The position numbers and the translations under genes were made by a program. The notes under the pieces were generated by a model. The model was given only the letters and a program-made list of their open reading frames with translations. It searched no databases and was not told the origin of the DNA. Of a stretch of 16,246 nucleotides of DNA, positions 1 to 7,490 are shown piece by piece (within the stretch, counting starts at the first letter, position 1; the number at the start of each line of letters is the position of its first letter). This DNA is from Ramlibacter sp. (GTDB lineage Bacteria > Pseudomonadota > Gammaproteobacteria > Burkholderiales > Burkholderiaceae_C), in the NCBI GenBank assembly GCA_025351615.1, contig JANXVP010000239.1, forward strand, positions 1 to 16,246, given 5' to 3'.

Positions 1-736
1 TGTTGAGGATGAAGTCGAAGGTGCCGGTGTGCTTGGCCATTTCGCCAGGGTTCTTCGACACCACGACCTCCCTGGCGCCGAGTCGCAGCGCATCGGCGCG
101 CTTGTTGGCGGACGTGGTGAACAGCACCACGTGCGCTCCCATGGCAGCGGCGATCTTCACGCCCATGTGCCCCAGGCCACCCAGGCCGACGATGCCCACC
201 TTGTGGCCAGGACCGACCTGCCACTGGCGCAGCGGCGAATAAGTTGTGATGCCGGCGCATAGCAGCGGCGCCACGGCCGGCAGCGCATCCTGGTTGTGCG
301 AGATGCGCAACACGAAGGATTCTCGCACCACCATGTGGCTGGAATAGCCACCGTAAGTGTTGGCTCCGGTGCCCTGTTCCGGACCGTTGTAGGTCCCGGT
401 GAAACCGTTCTCGCAATATTGCTCCAGGCCTTCGGCACAAGGCGCGCAGTGCTGGCAGCTGTCGACCATGCAGCCGACGCCGACAATGTCGCCGACCTTG
501 AACTTCGAGACCAGGTCGCCGACCGCAGTGACGCGGCCGACGATCTCGTGGCCGGGAACCGAGGGGTACACCGTGCCGCCCCACTCGTTGCGCGCGGTGT
601 GCAGGTCGGAGTGACAGACTCCGCAAAACAGGATGTCGAGCGCCACGTCCCCCTGGCCGGGCGCGCGTCGTTCGAAGGAAAAGGGCGCGAACGGTGTGGT
701 GGGCGAGGCTGCGGCGTAGCCAGATGCTTGGGTCAT
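1..736 (-). CDS. Zinc-dependent NADP(H) alcohol dehydrogenase, YahK/cinnamyl-alcohol type (3' end outside window)
   Basis: Medium-chain, zinc-dependent alcohol dehydrogenase that should interconvert aldehydes and alcohols in the cytoplasm. The first 245 residues are present and the C-terminus lies beyond the left edge. The ligands for catalytic zinc are visible: C41 in GVCHSDLH, H63-E64 in PGHE, and C160 in LLCAG. The structural-zinc cysteines are C94, C97, C100 and C108. The nucleotide-binding turn is GLGGLG at 184-189. The second Rossmann strand is followed by TTSANKR rather than an acidic residue, which in this family points to NADP(H), as in E. coli YahK and yeast Adh6. The start is ATG at 736-734; I see no good Shine-Dalgarno sequence before it. 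It lies 94 bp downstream of dnaE on the same strand. The physiological substrate is unknown. The family call is firm and the cofactor preference is inferred. Confidence 0.93.
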   Translation of the reverse strand, partial: MTQASGYAAASPTTPFAPFSFERRAPGQGDVALDILFCGVCHSDLHTARNEWGGTVYPSVPGHEIVGRVTAVGDLVSKFKVGDIVGVGCMVDSCQHCAPCAEGLEQYCENGFTGTYNGPEQGTGANTYGGYSSHMVVRESFVLRISHNQDALPAVAPLLCAGITTYSPLRQWQVGPGHKVGIVGLGGLGHMGVKIAAAMGAHVVLFTTSANKRADALRLGAREVVVSKNPGEMAKHTGTFDFILN

Positions 737-830
737 GGGAGGCAATGAAGAAAAGGAATCCCCATCCTAAGGGAACACCCTCGCTATTGGAGCTCAGCCA
801 CAGCTTGATCCGGACCAAAACCAGACCCGC
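737..830. other. Gap between dnaE and the downstream alcohol dehydrogenase
   Basis: Ninety-four bases separate the dnaE stop from the start of the next minus-strand gene. I see no convincing hairpin followed by a T-run and no strong promoter. The downstream dehydrogenase may be read through from dnaE or have its own weak promoter here. Confidence 0.4.
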
Positions 831-3800
831 TCAGGTCGCGTCGTAGACCACCTGGGCCTGTCCTTTGTCGGCCTGGGCCGACCAGCTGGCGAGCGCCGCG
901 TCGCTGGGAAAGAACTTCGCTTCCTCACCGAGCTGCACTTCGGCAACCGCGTCATTCCGCCGCAGCGCCAGCCGCACGTTGAGGCCCCGAACCAGCTCTC
1001 CCTGCTCCGAGTATTCGCGGCGCGGTGGAAAATCCTTCACCAGCCGCTGGATGTCCGGCGCATGGCCGTTGACCGAAACGCGCAGGAACTTGCCGAAGCG
1101 GCAGCGCGCCGTCGCCAGGTCCCAGACCTGGTTCACCGTCAGCTGCAGGCCTCCAGAAAAGCGGTCCGGCTGCAGCTTGCCCATCACGATCACCAGTTCG
1201 TCTTCCTTGAGCAGGGTGCGATTGGCGTTGATCAACGCCTCGTCGGCGCGGGCGTCGATGGTGCCAGACTTGTCGTCGAGCCTGAACAGCGCCAGCTTGC
1301 CGCGCTGGCCGTTGATGATGCGGAAGTCGCTGACGATGCCGGCCAGCAGCTGAGGCTCGCGCGAATCAATCAGGTCGTCGATCCGCCTGGGCGCAAAGCG
1401 CCGCACTTCAAGCGCCACCTCGTCAAAGAGGTGGCCTGACAGGTAGAAGCCAACCGCGGTCTTTTCGAATGTCAGGCGCTCTTTCACGCCCCACGGCAGC
1501 GCCTGCACCAGCTCGGGCTCCTGGGTGCTGGCGGCGTGGCTCTGTTCCCCATCCAGGCCCATGTCGAACAGGCCGCCCTGATTGGCGTTGGCCTGGGCAG
1601 CGCTGGCGAAGTCGAACGCCCGGTCGACCGACGCAGCCAGCGCCGCGCGATTGCGTTGCAGCGCGTCGAAAGCGCCGGCCTTGATCAGCGCATCCACCGT
1701 GCGCTTGTTGATCCGCGTGCGGTCGACCCGCACGCAGAAGTCATACAGGCTCGTGAACGGCCCGCCGTCCTGCCGTGCCCGCACAATGGCCTCGATCGCC
1801 TGTTGCCCGGTCCCCTTGACCGCGCCCAGTCCGTAGCGGATGACGTTGTCGGAAATAGGTTCGAAGCGGTAGACCCCGCGGTTGACGTCCGGGGGCTCGA
1901 AGCTCAGGCCGAAGTTCTTTTGCGCATCCTCGAACAGCACCCTGAGCTTGTCGGTGTCGTCCATTTCCACGGTCATGTTGGCGCAGAAGAACTCGGCCGT
2001 GTAGTGCACCTTCAGCCAGCCCGTGTGGTACGCCAGCAAGGAGTAGGCGGCGGCGTGCGACTTGTTGAAGCCGTAGCCGGCGAACTTCTCCATCAGGTCG
2101 AAGATCTCGTCCGCCTTGCGCTCATCGATGCTGTTCTTCGCGGCGCCGGCGCGGAAAATCTGCCGGTGCTCCGCCATTTCTTCGGGCTTCTTCTTGCCCA
2201 TCGCCCGCCGCAGCAGGTCGGCGCCGCCCAGCGAGTAGCCGCCCAGGATCTGCGCGGTCTGCATCACCTGCTCCTGGTAGACCATGATGCCGTAGGTCTC
2301 GCTCAGCATCTCCGCGACCAGCGGATGCGGATATTCGACGTCCTCGCGGCCATGTTTGCGCGCCACGAAGCTCGGGATCAGGTCCATCGGACCTGGACGG
2401 TACAACGCATTGAGCGCGATCAGGTCTTCCAGCCGGGTCGGGCGCGCGTCGCGCAGCATGCCCTGCATGCCACGGCTTTCAAACTGGAACACCGCTTCGG
2501 TCTTGCCATCGGAAAACAGCTTGTAGGTGTGGGGGTCGTCCAGCGCGATGTTGTCGAAGCTGAAATTCTCCTGGCCCTGGTGCCGCCCGGCAATGAACTC
2601 GCGCGCGATCTCCAGGATCGTGAGCGTGGCCAGGCCCAGGAAGTCGAACTTCACCAGGCCCGCGGCTTCGACGTCGTCCTTGTCGTACTGGCTGACTGCG
2701 GACTCGCTGCCCGGCTGCTGGTACAGCGGCGTGAAGTCGGTCAGCTTGCCCGGTGCGATCAGGACGCCGCCAGCGTGCATGCCGACGTTGCGGGTCATGC
2801 CCTCGAGTTTTTGCGCCAGCGCCAGCAGCGTGCGGACGTCCTCTTCTTTTTCCAGCCGCTCGGCCAGGACCGGTTCCTGCTTGAGCGCATCCGCGATCGT
2901 GATGTGCTGCCCCGGCTTGTTCGGGATCAGCTTGCTGATGCCGTCGCAAAAGGTGTAGCTCATGTCCAGCACCCGCCCGACGTCGCGGATGGCTGCCCGC
3001 GCGGCCATGGTGCCGAAGGTGGCGATCTGGCTCACCGCGTCCTTGCCGTACTTGTCCTTGACGTAGTCGATGACCAGGTTGCGGTTGGTCTGGCAGAAGT
3101 CGATGTCGAAGTCGGGCATCGACACCCGTTCCGGGTTCAGGAAGCGCTCGAACAGCAGGTTGTACTGCAGCGGATCCAGATCCGTGATCTTGAGCGAATA
3201 GGCCACCAGCGAGCCGGCACCCGAACCCCGGCCCGGCCCCACCGGGCAGCCATTGTTCTTGGCCCAGTTGATGAAGTCGCCCACGATCAGGAAGTAGCCC
3301 GGAAAACCCATCGTCAGGATCGTGTCGATCTCGAACTCGAGCCGTTGCACGTAACGAGGCATTTCCAGGTCGCGTTTCGCGGCATCCGGATAAAGACGCA
3401 GCATCCGCTCGGCCAGGCCCCGGTGCGAGGCGACGCGGAAGTACTCCTCGATCGGCATCCCGTCCGGCGTCGGGAAGGCGGGCAGCCGCGGCTTGCCCAG
3501 CTCCAGCACCAGGTTGCAGCGGCGGGCGATTTCCAGCGTGTTGGCGATGGCCGAGGGCACGTCGGCGAACAGCTGCTCCATCTGGGCCGCGGACTTGAAA
3601 TACTGCTCGCGCGTGAAACGCCGCACCCGGCGCTGGTTGCCGAGGATTTCGCCTTCGGCGATGCAGACCCTGGCCTCGTGCGCTTCGTAATCGTCCGGCT
3701 TGGTGAACTGGACCGGATGGGTCGCGACCACTGGCAGCTTCATCCGGGCCGCCAGCTGCACGGCGGCTGCCACGTGTGACTCGTCATCGGCGCGGCCGGC

Positions 3801-4307
3801 CCGCTGCAACTCGATGTAGAACCGGTGCGGAAAGATCGACGCGAGTTCCAGCGCCACGTCACCCGCACGTTGCTCGTCGCCCTGCAGCAGGGCCTGGCCC
3901 ACCGGGCCGGCCTGCGCACCCGACAGTGTGATCAGACCCGCGCCCAGTTCGCGCAGCCACTGCGGCTTGCAGACCGCTTGCGCCTTCACCGCATTGCGCG
4001 TCCAGGCGCGGGAAAGCAGCTCGCACAGGTTCAGGTAGCCCTGGTGGTTCTGGACCAGCACCACCAGGCGCGAGATCTGCGTCCCATCCTTACCCAGGCC
4101 CTGCAGCAGCACCTCGGCGCCGATCACCGGCTTGACTCCGCTGGCCCGCGCCTCCTTGTAGAACTTGATGCCGCCGAACAGGTTGTTCAGATCGGTGATC
4201 GCCAGCGCCGGCTGGCCGTCGGCCGCCGCTGCCTTGACGGTTTCATCGATGCGATTGGTGCCGTCGATCACCGAAAATTCGGTATGCAGGCGCAGATGGA
4301 CAAACAT
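831..4307 (-). CDS. dnaE: DNA polymerase III subunit alpha (replicative polymerase)
   Basis: Catalytic alpha subunit of the replicative DNA polymerase III holoenzyme, 1158 residues, close to the usual size. It begins with the PHP domain (FVHLRLHTEFSVIDG at 2-16). The polymerase palm contains GRGSGAGSLVAY at 359-370 and MPDFDIDF at 397-404. The three catalytic aspartates fall at D401, D403 and D555 (KFDFLGL), the same numbers as in E. coli DnaE. The helix-hairpin-helix and OB-fold regions follow in the last third. The ATG at 4307 is chosen because MFVHLRLH is the normal family N-terminus; the frame stays open upstream only because it runs antisense to the divergent dehydrogenase. There is no Shine-Dalgarno, and a TACAAT box ends 6 bases before the ATG, so the message may be leaderless. 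It is convincingly a housekeeping dnaE1-type gene, not the error-prone dnaE2, given the DnaE1-type N-terminus and the absence of imuA/imuB nearby. Confidence 0.98.
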   Translation of the reverse strand: MFVHLRLHTEFSVIDGTNRIDETVKAAAADGQPALAITDLNNLFGGIKFYKEARASGVKPVIGAEVLLQGLGKDGTQISRLVVLVQNHQGYLNLCELLSRAWTRNAVKAQAVCKPQWLRELGAGLITLSGAQAGPVGQALLQGDEQRAGDVALELASIFPHRFYIELQRAGRADDESHVAAAVQLAARMKLPVVATHPVQFTKPDDYEAHEARVCIAEGEILGNQRRVRRFTREQYFKSAAQMEQLFADVPSAIANTLEIARRCNLVLELGKPRLPAFPTPDGMPIEEYFRVASHRGLAERMLRLYPDAAKRDLEMPRYVQRLEFEIDTILTMGFPGYFLIVGDFINWAKNNGCPVGPGRGSGAGSLVAYSLKITDLDPLQYNLLFERFLNPERVSMPDFDIDFCQTNRNLVIDYVKDKYGKDAVSQIATFGTMAARAAIRDVGRVLDMSYTFCDGISKLIPNKPGQHITIADALKQEPVLAERLEKEEDVRTLLALAQKLEGMTRNVGMHAGGVLIAPGKLTDFTPLYQQPGSESAVSQYDKDDVEAAGLVKFDFLGLATLTILEIAREFIAGRHQGQENFSFDNIALDDPHTYKLFSDGKTEAVFQFESRGMQGMLRDARPTRLEDLIALNALYRPGPMDLIPSFVARKHGREDVEYPHPLVAEMLSETYGIMVYQEQVMQTAQILGGYSLGGADLLRRAMGKKKPEEMAEHRQIFRAGAAKNSIDERKADEIFDLMEKFAGYGFNKSHAAAYSLLAYHTGWLKVHYTAEFFCANMTVEMDDTDKLRVLFEDAQKNFGLSFEPPDVNRGVYRFEPISDNVIRYGLGAVKGTGQQAIEAIVRARQDGGPFTSLYDFCVRVDRTRINKRTVDALIKAGAFDALQRNRAALAASVDRAFDFASAAQANANQGGLFDMGLDGEQSHAASTQEPELVQALPWGVKERLTFEKTAVGFYLSGHLFDEVALEVRRFAPRRIDDLIDSREPQLLAGIVSDFRIINGQRGKLALFRLDDKSGTIDARADEALINANRTLLKEDELVIVMGKLQPDRFSGGLQLTVNQVWDLATARCRFGKFLRVSVNGHAPDIQRLVKDFPPRREYSEQGELVRGLNVRLALRRNDAVAEVQLGEEAKFFPSDAALASWSAQADKGQAQVVYDAT

Positions 4308-4313
4308 GCGTGC

Positions 4314-4342
4314 ATTGTAGGAAACCCATGGCCCTTGACAGC
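4314..4342 (-). promoter_or_regulatory. Predicted dnaE promoter
   Basis: Read on the minus strand, CTGTCA (4/6 to the sigma-70 -35) is followed by a 17-base spacer and TACAAT (5/6 to the -10) at 4319-4314. The -10 ends six bases before the dnaE ATG, which would place transcription initiation at or next to the start codon. The -35 element overlaps that of the divergent dehydrogenase promoter. This is a sequence-pattern prediction only. Confidence 0.45.
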
Positions 4343-4362
4343 GGCGCGCAGCGGTGTGTAAT
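4335..4362 (+). promoter_or_regulatory. Predicted sigma-70 promoter of the plus-strand alcohol dehydrogenase
   Basis: A consensus TTGACA at 4335-4340 and TGTAAT at 4357-4362 (5/6) are separated by 16 bases. Transcription would start near 4369, leaving a leader of about 33 bases containing the GAAAGG ribosome-binding site at 4391-4396. This is the best-looking promoter in the window. Confidence 0.55.
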
Positions 4363-4401
4363 CCGGCACCGGCAGCATCCTGCCGGGCGCGAAAGGCGAT
4401 C

Positions 4402-5424
4402 ATGAAAGCAGCCGTCCTCACCCGAATCGGCGCCCCGCTGGAGATCGCGGAGCTGCCCACTCCAACGCCCGCCGACGACGAGGTACTGATCCAGCTCGAA
4501 GCCTGCGGCGTCTGCCATTCCGACCTCAGCATCATCGACGGCGAGCTGCCGGCGTTTCGCGCCGCGGCCAAGCCCCGCCTGATTCCCGGCCACGAAGCGG
4601 TCGGGCGGGTCGTCGCCCGCGGCAGCGCCGTCACCGATCTCGTGCTGGGCCAGCGGGTCGGCGTGGCCTGGCTGTACCACAGCTGCGGCGCCTGCGAACC
4701 CTGTCGGGAGGGCAACGAGAACCTGTGCCGCCGCGGCGTCGTCACGGGGCTGATGGTCGACGGCGGCTATGCCGAGTTCATGAAGGCCAAGGCCAGCCAT
4801 GCGATTGCGGTCCCCGATGCGCTCGGCGCCGAGGAAGCGGCGCCGCTGTTCTGCGCCGGCGTGACGGTCTACCGCGCGCTGCGCAACGCCGGCACCGCGC
4901 CGGGACAACGGGTGGCGGTGTTCGGCGTCGGCGGCCTCGGGCACCTGGCGGTCCAGATCGCGAAAACGATGGGGGCCGAAGTGATTGGCGTCGACGTGTC
5001 GCGCGAGAAGCTCGCGCTGGCGACGGAACTGGGTGCGGCCAGGGTCATCCTTGCGAGCGACACAGATGCGCTCACAGGGCTCGTGAAGGCCGGCGGGGTT
5101 CATGTGGCGATCGTCACCTCCTCAGTCAACGCGGCTTTCGACGCGGCCCTGGCCGTCTTGCGTCCGACCGGCACGCTGGCCGTCGTGGGCCTGCCGGCCG
5201 CACCCCTGAGCTTCGCTGCGCTGGCCCTGGTCGGGCGCGAAATCCGCGTCATCGGCAGCGCCGTCGGCACGCGCGCTGACTTGCGCGCCGTGCTCGACAT
5301 GGCGGCGTCCGGCAAGCTGAAGTGCAGGACGGAGGCGCAGCCCCTGGAAAAGATCAACCAGGTACTGGACCGCATGCGCAGCGGCGGCATCTATGGCCGT
5401 GTCGTGCTGCGCTACGGCGGCTGA
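4402..5424 (+). CDS. Zinc-dependent NAD+ alcohol dehydrogenase (AdhA/AdhP-like)
   Basis: A complete 340-residue medium-chain alcohol dehydrogenase, the usual length for the short bacterial AdhA/AdhP group. The catalytic zinc ligands are C38 (GVCHSD), H64-E65 (PGHE) and C151 (LFCAG). The structural-zinc cysteines are C95, C98, C101 and C109. The Rossmann motif GVGGLG is at 175-180, and D198 at the end of the second strand predicts NAD+ preference, unlike the dehydrogenase at the left edge. The ATG at 4402 has GAAAGG five bases upstream; the frame extends to 4354 but that earlier start lacks such a site and would lie inside the predicted promoter. It is divergent from dnaE and apparently monocistronic. 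It probably oxidises or reduces simple alcohols/aldehydes in the cytoplasm; the exact substrate cannot be read from sequence. Confidence 0.94.
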   Translation: MKAAVLTRIGAPLEIAELPTPTPADDEVLIQLEACGVCHSDLSIIDGELPAFRAAAKPRLIPGHEAVGRVVARGSAVTDLVLGQRVGVAWLYHSCGACEPCREGNENLCRRGVVTGLMVDGGYAEFMKAKASHAIAVPDALGAEEAAPLFCAGVTVYRALRNAGTAPGQRVAVFGVGGLGHLAVQIAKTMGAEVIGVDVSREKLALATELGAARVILASDTDALTGLVKAGGVHVAIVTSSVNAAFDAALAVLRPTGTLAVVGLPAAPLSFAALALVGREIRVIGSAVGTRADLRAVLDMAASGKLKCRTEAQPLEKINQVLDRMRSGGIYGRVVLRYGG

Positions 5425-5441
5425 AGCGCCGCGCGGGCGCT
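5425..5441 (+). terminator. GC hairpin directly after the dehydrogenase stop codon
   Basis: AGCGCC and GGCGCT flank a GCGCG loop immediately after the TGA, and the stem can be extended by the CTGA/TCAG flanks with one bulged base. No T-run follows, so it is not a classical intrinsic terminator. It may be a 3' stabilising or weak termination hairpin. Confidence 0.35.
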
Positions 5442-5528
5442 CAGTCCGCACTTGAAGCCTACGACATCGGCCCTGCCGGCGTGAATCGCGTCGACCTTTC
5501 GCTGACACTACGGCCGTCCGCGCCCAGT
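5442..5528. other. Rest of the convergent gap; no gene recognised
   Basis: This lies between the 3' ends of the plus-strand dehydrogenase and the minus-strand flavodoxin operon. Apart from the neighbouring hairpin and the short pirin-like frame at 5529-5621, I find no complete gene or strong signal. Short minus-strand frames exist but none is recognisable. It could be degraded coding sequence. Confidence 0.3.
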
Positions 5529-5621
5529 TCACTCGGCACCGCATCGTCGGCCATCGCGGCGCACAGTAAAGCCGCCGCCCAGATCCTTGGTGTGCGCGGC
5601 AAGTTCAGCCGCTATTCCCAT
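5529..5621 (-). pseudogene. Possible N-terminal remnant of a second pirin-family gene
   Basis: A 30-codon frame starts with ATG at 5621, preceded by the strong Shine-Dalgarno GGGAGGGG (5631-5624), and overlaps the last 17 bases of the flavodoxin gene in another frame. Residues 11-22 read TKDLGGGFTVRR, which resembles the conserved start of many bacterial pirins (a DLGGGF-x-VRR element normally followed by ALP and a VGPF-x-FFD stretch). The expected continuation is missing: after VRR the frame runs eight unrelated residues to a stop. This would fit a gene stump left by a deletion with its junction near 5556. It is too short for certainty; a chance similarity or a tiny real peptide are the alternatives. 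Confidence 0.3.
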
Positions 5622-6204
5622 CGCCCCTCCCGGTGTGCAGCCCAGCCTGGCCGGCCCGCACCCGGGCCGCAACTTGCGCGACCCGCTGCCCGAAGGCCCT
5701 TGCCGTCTCCAAGTCACCCGGCAACATCTCCGACACCGAACCGTCCGACGGTGACTGCGCTATCGCGCCGTTGTAAGAGCCGAGATAGTTGCTGTCGTTG
5801 CGGCTCGCCGCCTTGCTGTTGCTGGGCATGAGGCCCAGGCCGACCCACAGCCCGCCATGCTGCATCGCCAGGGTGAACATGTAGGTCAGCGTCGAGAACT
5901 TGTCGCCGTTCATCGACGCGCTGTTGGTGAACCCGGCAAACAGCTTGTCCTTCCAGTCCTGGCTGAACCAGGGTCTGGAGGAAGCGTCCGCAAACTTCTT
6001 GAACTGCCAGCTCACGCTGCCCATGTAGGTGGGCGAGCCGAAGATGATCGCGTCAGCAGCCTTGAGTTGCTCCCACCCGCCTTCCGGCAGATTGCCTTCG
6101 GCGTCGATCGCGATCAGCTGGCCGCTGGAGCCCAGCGCAACGGATTGCGCCATGCGCTGCGTGTGGCCGTAGCCGGAGTGAAAGACGACGGCTATCTTTG
6201 GCAC
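5605..6204 (-). CDS. WrbA-like flavodoxin / FMN-dependent NAD(P)H:quinone oxidoreductase family protein
   Basis: A 199-residue flavodoxin-fold protein. The first strand IAVVFHS runs into the FMN-phosphate loop SGYGHTQRMA (10-19), and the FMN ring-binding segment is FGSPTYMGSVSWQFKKF (55-71). Later residues FAGFTNSASMNGD (89-101) and MQHGGLW match the WrbA/flavodoxin-2 pattern. It likely uses FMN to reduce quinones or other electrophiles by two electrons in the cytoplasm. The start is GTG at 6204 with AGGA about 7 bases upstream; this start gives the standard N-terminal beta strand. It is the third gene of the pirin-DoxX-flavodoxin operon, 36 bp after doxX. The last 20 or so residues beyond VAQVAARVR are Gly-rich and look unconserved. 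The family is clear but the in vivo electron acceptor is unknown. Confidence 0.88.
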   Translation of the reverse strand: MPKIAVVFHSGYGHTQRMAQSVALGSSGQLIAIDAEGNLPEGGWEQLKAADAIIFGSPTYMGSVSWQFKKFADASSRPWFSQDWKDKLFAGFTNSASMNGDKFSTLTYMFTLAMQHGGLWVGLGLMPSNSKAASRNDSNYLGSYNGAIAQSPSDGSVSEMLPGDLETARAFGQRVAQVAARVRAGQAGLHTGRGDGNSG

Positions 6205-6240
6205 GCTGTCCTGTCGTTGTTGTCGCTGGGAAAAGCGGCC

Positions 6241-6657
6241 TCAGTCGCGGCGACGTCCGTCCAGGCTCCAGCCGCCGGCGCCGAACGCGGCGAATGCGAA
6301 CAGCCCGCCGGAGATGGCCATGTTCTTGAAGAAGTTCAGCCGCTGGGCCATGACCTGCGCCTCCGGCACAGCCCAGTAGTTGTGGAAGATGAAGCTGATC
6401 ACAACGGTAAACACAGCCAGTCCCAGCGCGGCCCAGCGGGCCTGCCAGCCGACCAGCAACAACAGGCCGAGCCCCAGTTCGGCGGCAATGGCGAGTGCAG
6501 CGCAGACCTCAGGCAGCGGCACGCCTTTGGAGGAGATATAGCCAACGGTGCCCGCGAAGCCGGCGATCTTGCCCCAGCCGGCGGGAACGAACAGCAAAGC
6601 GATCAGGATGCGGCCGACGAGGCTGAAAAGGTTCTGGGTTTGCGGGGATTGGTTCAT
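6241..6657 (-). CDS. DoxX-family inner-membrane protein
   Basis: A 138-residue hydrophobic protein of the DoxX/YphA type with four predicted membrane segments at about 10-28, 51-70, 74-92 and 110-128. The N-terminal GRILIALLFVPAGWGKIAGF and the central ELGLGLLLLVGW are typical of the family. Members are often linked to redox or thiol stress functions, but the biochemical role is poorly defined. The ATG at 6657 has GGAGA about 5 bases upstream. It lies between pirin (28 bp upstream) and the flavodoxin (36 bp downstream) and is very probably cotranscribed with both. A membrane partner for quinone or electrophile detoxification is an inference from this context. Confidence 0.9.
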   Translation of the reverse strand: MNQSPQTQNLFSLVGRILIALLFVPAGWGKIAGFAGTVGYISSKGVPLPEVCAALAIAAELGLGLLLLVGWQARWAALGLAVFTVVISFIFHNYWAVPEAQVMAQRLNFFKNMAISGGLFAFAAFGAGGWSLDGRRRD

Positions 6658-6685
6658 GGTTTCTCCGTGTTGTTGAAAAATCGAA

Positions 6686-7387
6686 TCAAGGCGCGAGGTC
6701 GAACATCAGCACCTCGGCATTCCTGCCGTGGGCCAGCTGCAAGGCGGGCTCATTGTCCAGCATCGCGGCATCCCCCGCCACCAGCTTGCGGCCGTTGACT
6801 TCGAGTTCGCCGCGCACCAGGTGCACATAGGCCTTGCGGCCGGCAGGCAGCAGCAGCGATGCGCTCTCGTCGCCATCGAACAGGCCCGCGTGCAGGCACG
6901 CGTCCGCATGCAACAGGACCGAACCATGCGTCCCGTCCCGGGAGGCGACCAGCCGCAACTTGCCGCGCTTGTCGGCGTCGGCAAAGGTCTTCTGCTCGTA
7001 GCTGGCGACAATGCCGGTCACGTTCGGCTCGATCCAGATCTGCAGGAAATGGGTGGTCTGGTCCGGCGCGTGGTTGAACTCGCTGTGCTGCACACCCCTG
7101 CCGGCGCTCATGCGCTGCACGTCGCCCGGAGGGATGCCCTTGACGTTGCCCAAAGTATCCTTGTGGGCAAGCTCGCCTTCCAGGACGTAGCTGATGATCT
7201 CCATGTCGCGATGCCCGTGCGTGCCGAAGCCGGTGCCCGGCGCAATCCGGTCTTCGTTGATGACGCGGAGGTTCCCGAATCCCATGTGCGCGGGGTCGTG
7301 GTAACCGGCGAAGGAAAAGCTGTGGAAGGACTTGAGCCAGCCGTGGTCGGCATAGCCGCGGTCGGAAGATTTACGCAAGGTCAGCAT
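6686..7387 (-). CDS. Pirin family protein, YhhW-type (bicupin)
   Basis: A 233-residue bicupin matching E. coli YhhW in length and motifs. The metal-binding residues H57, H59, H101 and E103 all fall at the YhhW positions (GTHGHRDMEI and GVQHSEFNH), so the N-terminal cupin should hold a metal ion. YhhW shows quercetin 2,3-dioxygenase activity in vitro; the natural role of bacterial pirins is uncertain. The N-terminus LTLRKSSDRGYADHGWLKSFHSFSF is the standard family opening. The ATG at 7387 is preceded by TGAGG at 7397-7393. It is the first gene of the operon, divergent from a LysR regulator, with two perfect inverted repeats in the intervening region that probably control it. Induction by electrophiles or phenolics is inferred from family context only. 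Confidence 0.95.
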   Translation of the reverse strand: MLTLRKSSDRGYADHGWLKSFHSFSFAGYHDPAHMGFGNLRVINEDRIAPGTGFGTHGHRDMEIISYVLEGELAHKDTLGNVKGIPPGDVQRMSAGRGVQHSEFNHAPDQTTHFLQIWIEPNVTGIVASYEQKTFADADKRGKLRLVASRDGTHGSVLLHADACLHAGLFDGDESASLLLPAGRKAYVHLVRGELEVNGRKLVAGDAAMLDNEPALQLAHGRNAEVLMFDLAP

Positions 7388-7437
7388 GCAAGCCTCACAA
7401 GTTCAGCAGTCAGCATGGGTTCAATGTAAAAGCGGAT

Positions 7438-7460
7438 AGCCGCCATGCTGCATGGCGGCT
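7438..7460. repeat. Perfect inverted repeat 1 (10-bp arms, 3-base loop) between pirin and lysR
   Basis: Arms AGCCGCCATG and CATGGCGGCT are separated by CTG. It could act as a DNA-level protein-binding site or form a hairpin in the leader of the pirin transcript. It lies 51 bp upstream of the pirin start codon. Its centre (7449) is 31 bp from the centre of the second palindrome. Confidence 0.8.
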
Positions 7461-7469
7461 TTGACGGCT

Positions 7470-7490
7470 TCGTTCAAATAATTTGAACGA
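7470..7490. promoter_or_regulatory. Perfect palindrome 2 with T-N11-A LysR box; probable operator of the LysR regulator
   Basis: Arms TCGTTCAAAT and ATTTGAACGA flank a single central A at 7480. The core TCAAATAATTTGA has the T-N11-A form typical of LysR recognition sites, and the site sits just upstream of the lysR start in the divergent gap, the classic place for such an operator. A GATAAT box at 7489-7494 overlaps its right edge, so binding could also repress lysR itself. Confidence 0.72.

Noticed and set aside
770..795. Small GGG/CCC hairpin between dnaE and the left dehydrogenase as a terminator
   Set aside because: The stem is only three to four base pairs and there is no T-run in either direction.
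1536..3779. Very long plus-strand open frame (747 codons) opposite dnaE
   Set aside because: It is fully antisense to the well-conserved dnaE, and its residues are an Arg/Ala/Val/His/Gln-rich mix with no recognisable domain. High GC content removes stop codons from this antisense frame.
4308..4745. N-terminal extension of dnaE by about 146 residues
   Set aside because: The extension is antisense to the divergent alcohol dehydrogenase and to its promoter, and DnaE proteins normally begin with the PHP-domain FVHLR-x-H motif found at 4307.
4243..5103. Minus-strand 286-codon frame opposite the alcohol dehydrogenase
   Set aside because: It overlaps the dehydrogenase completely and the dnaE start partly, and contains no known domain; it is an antisense shadow.
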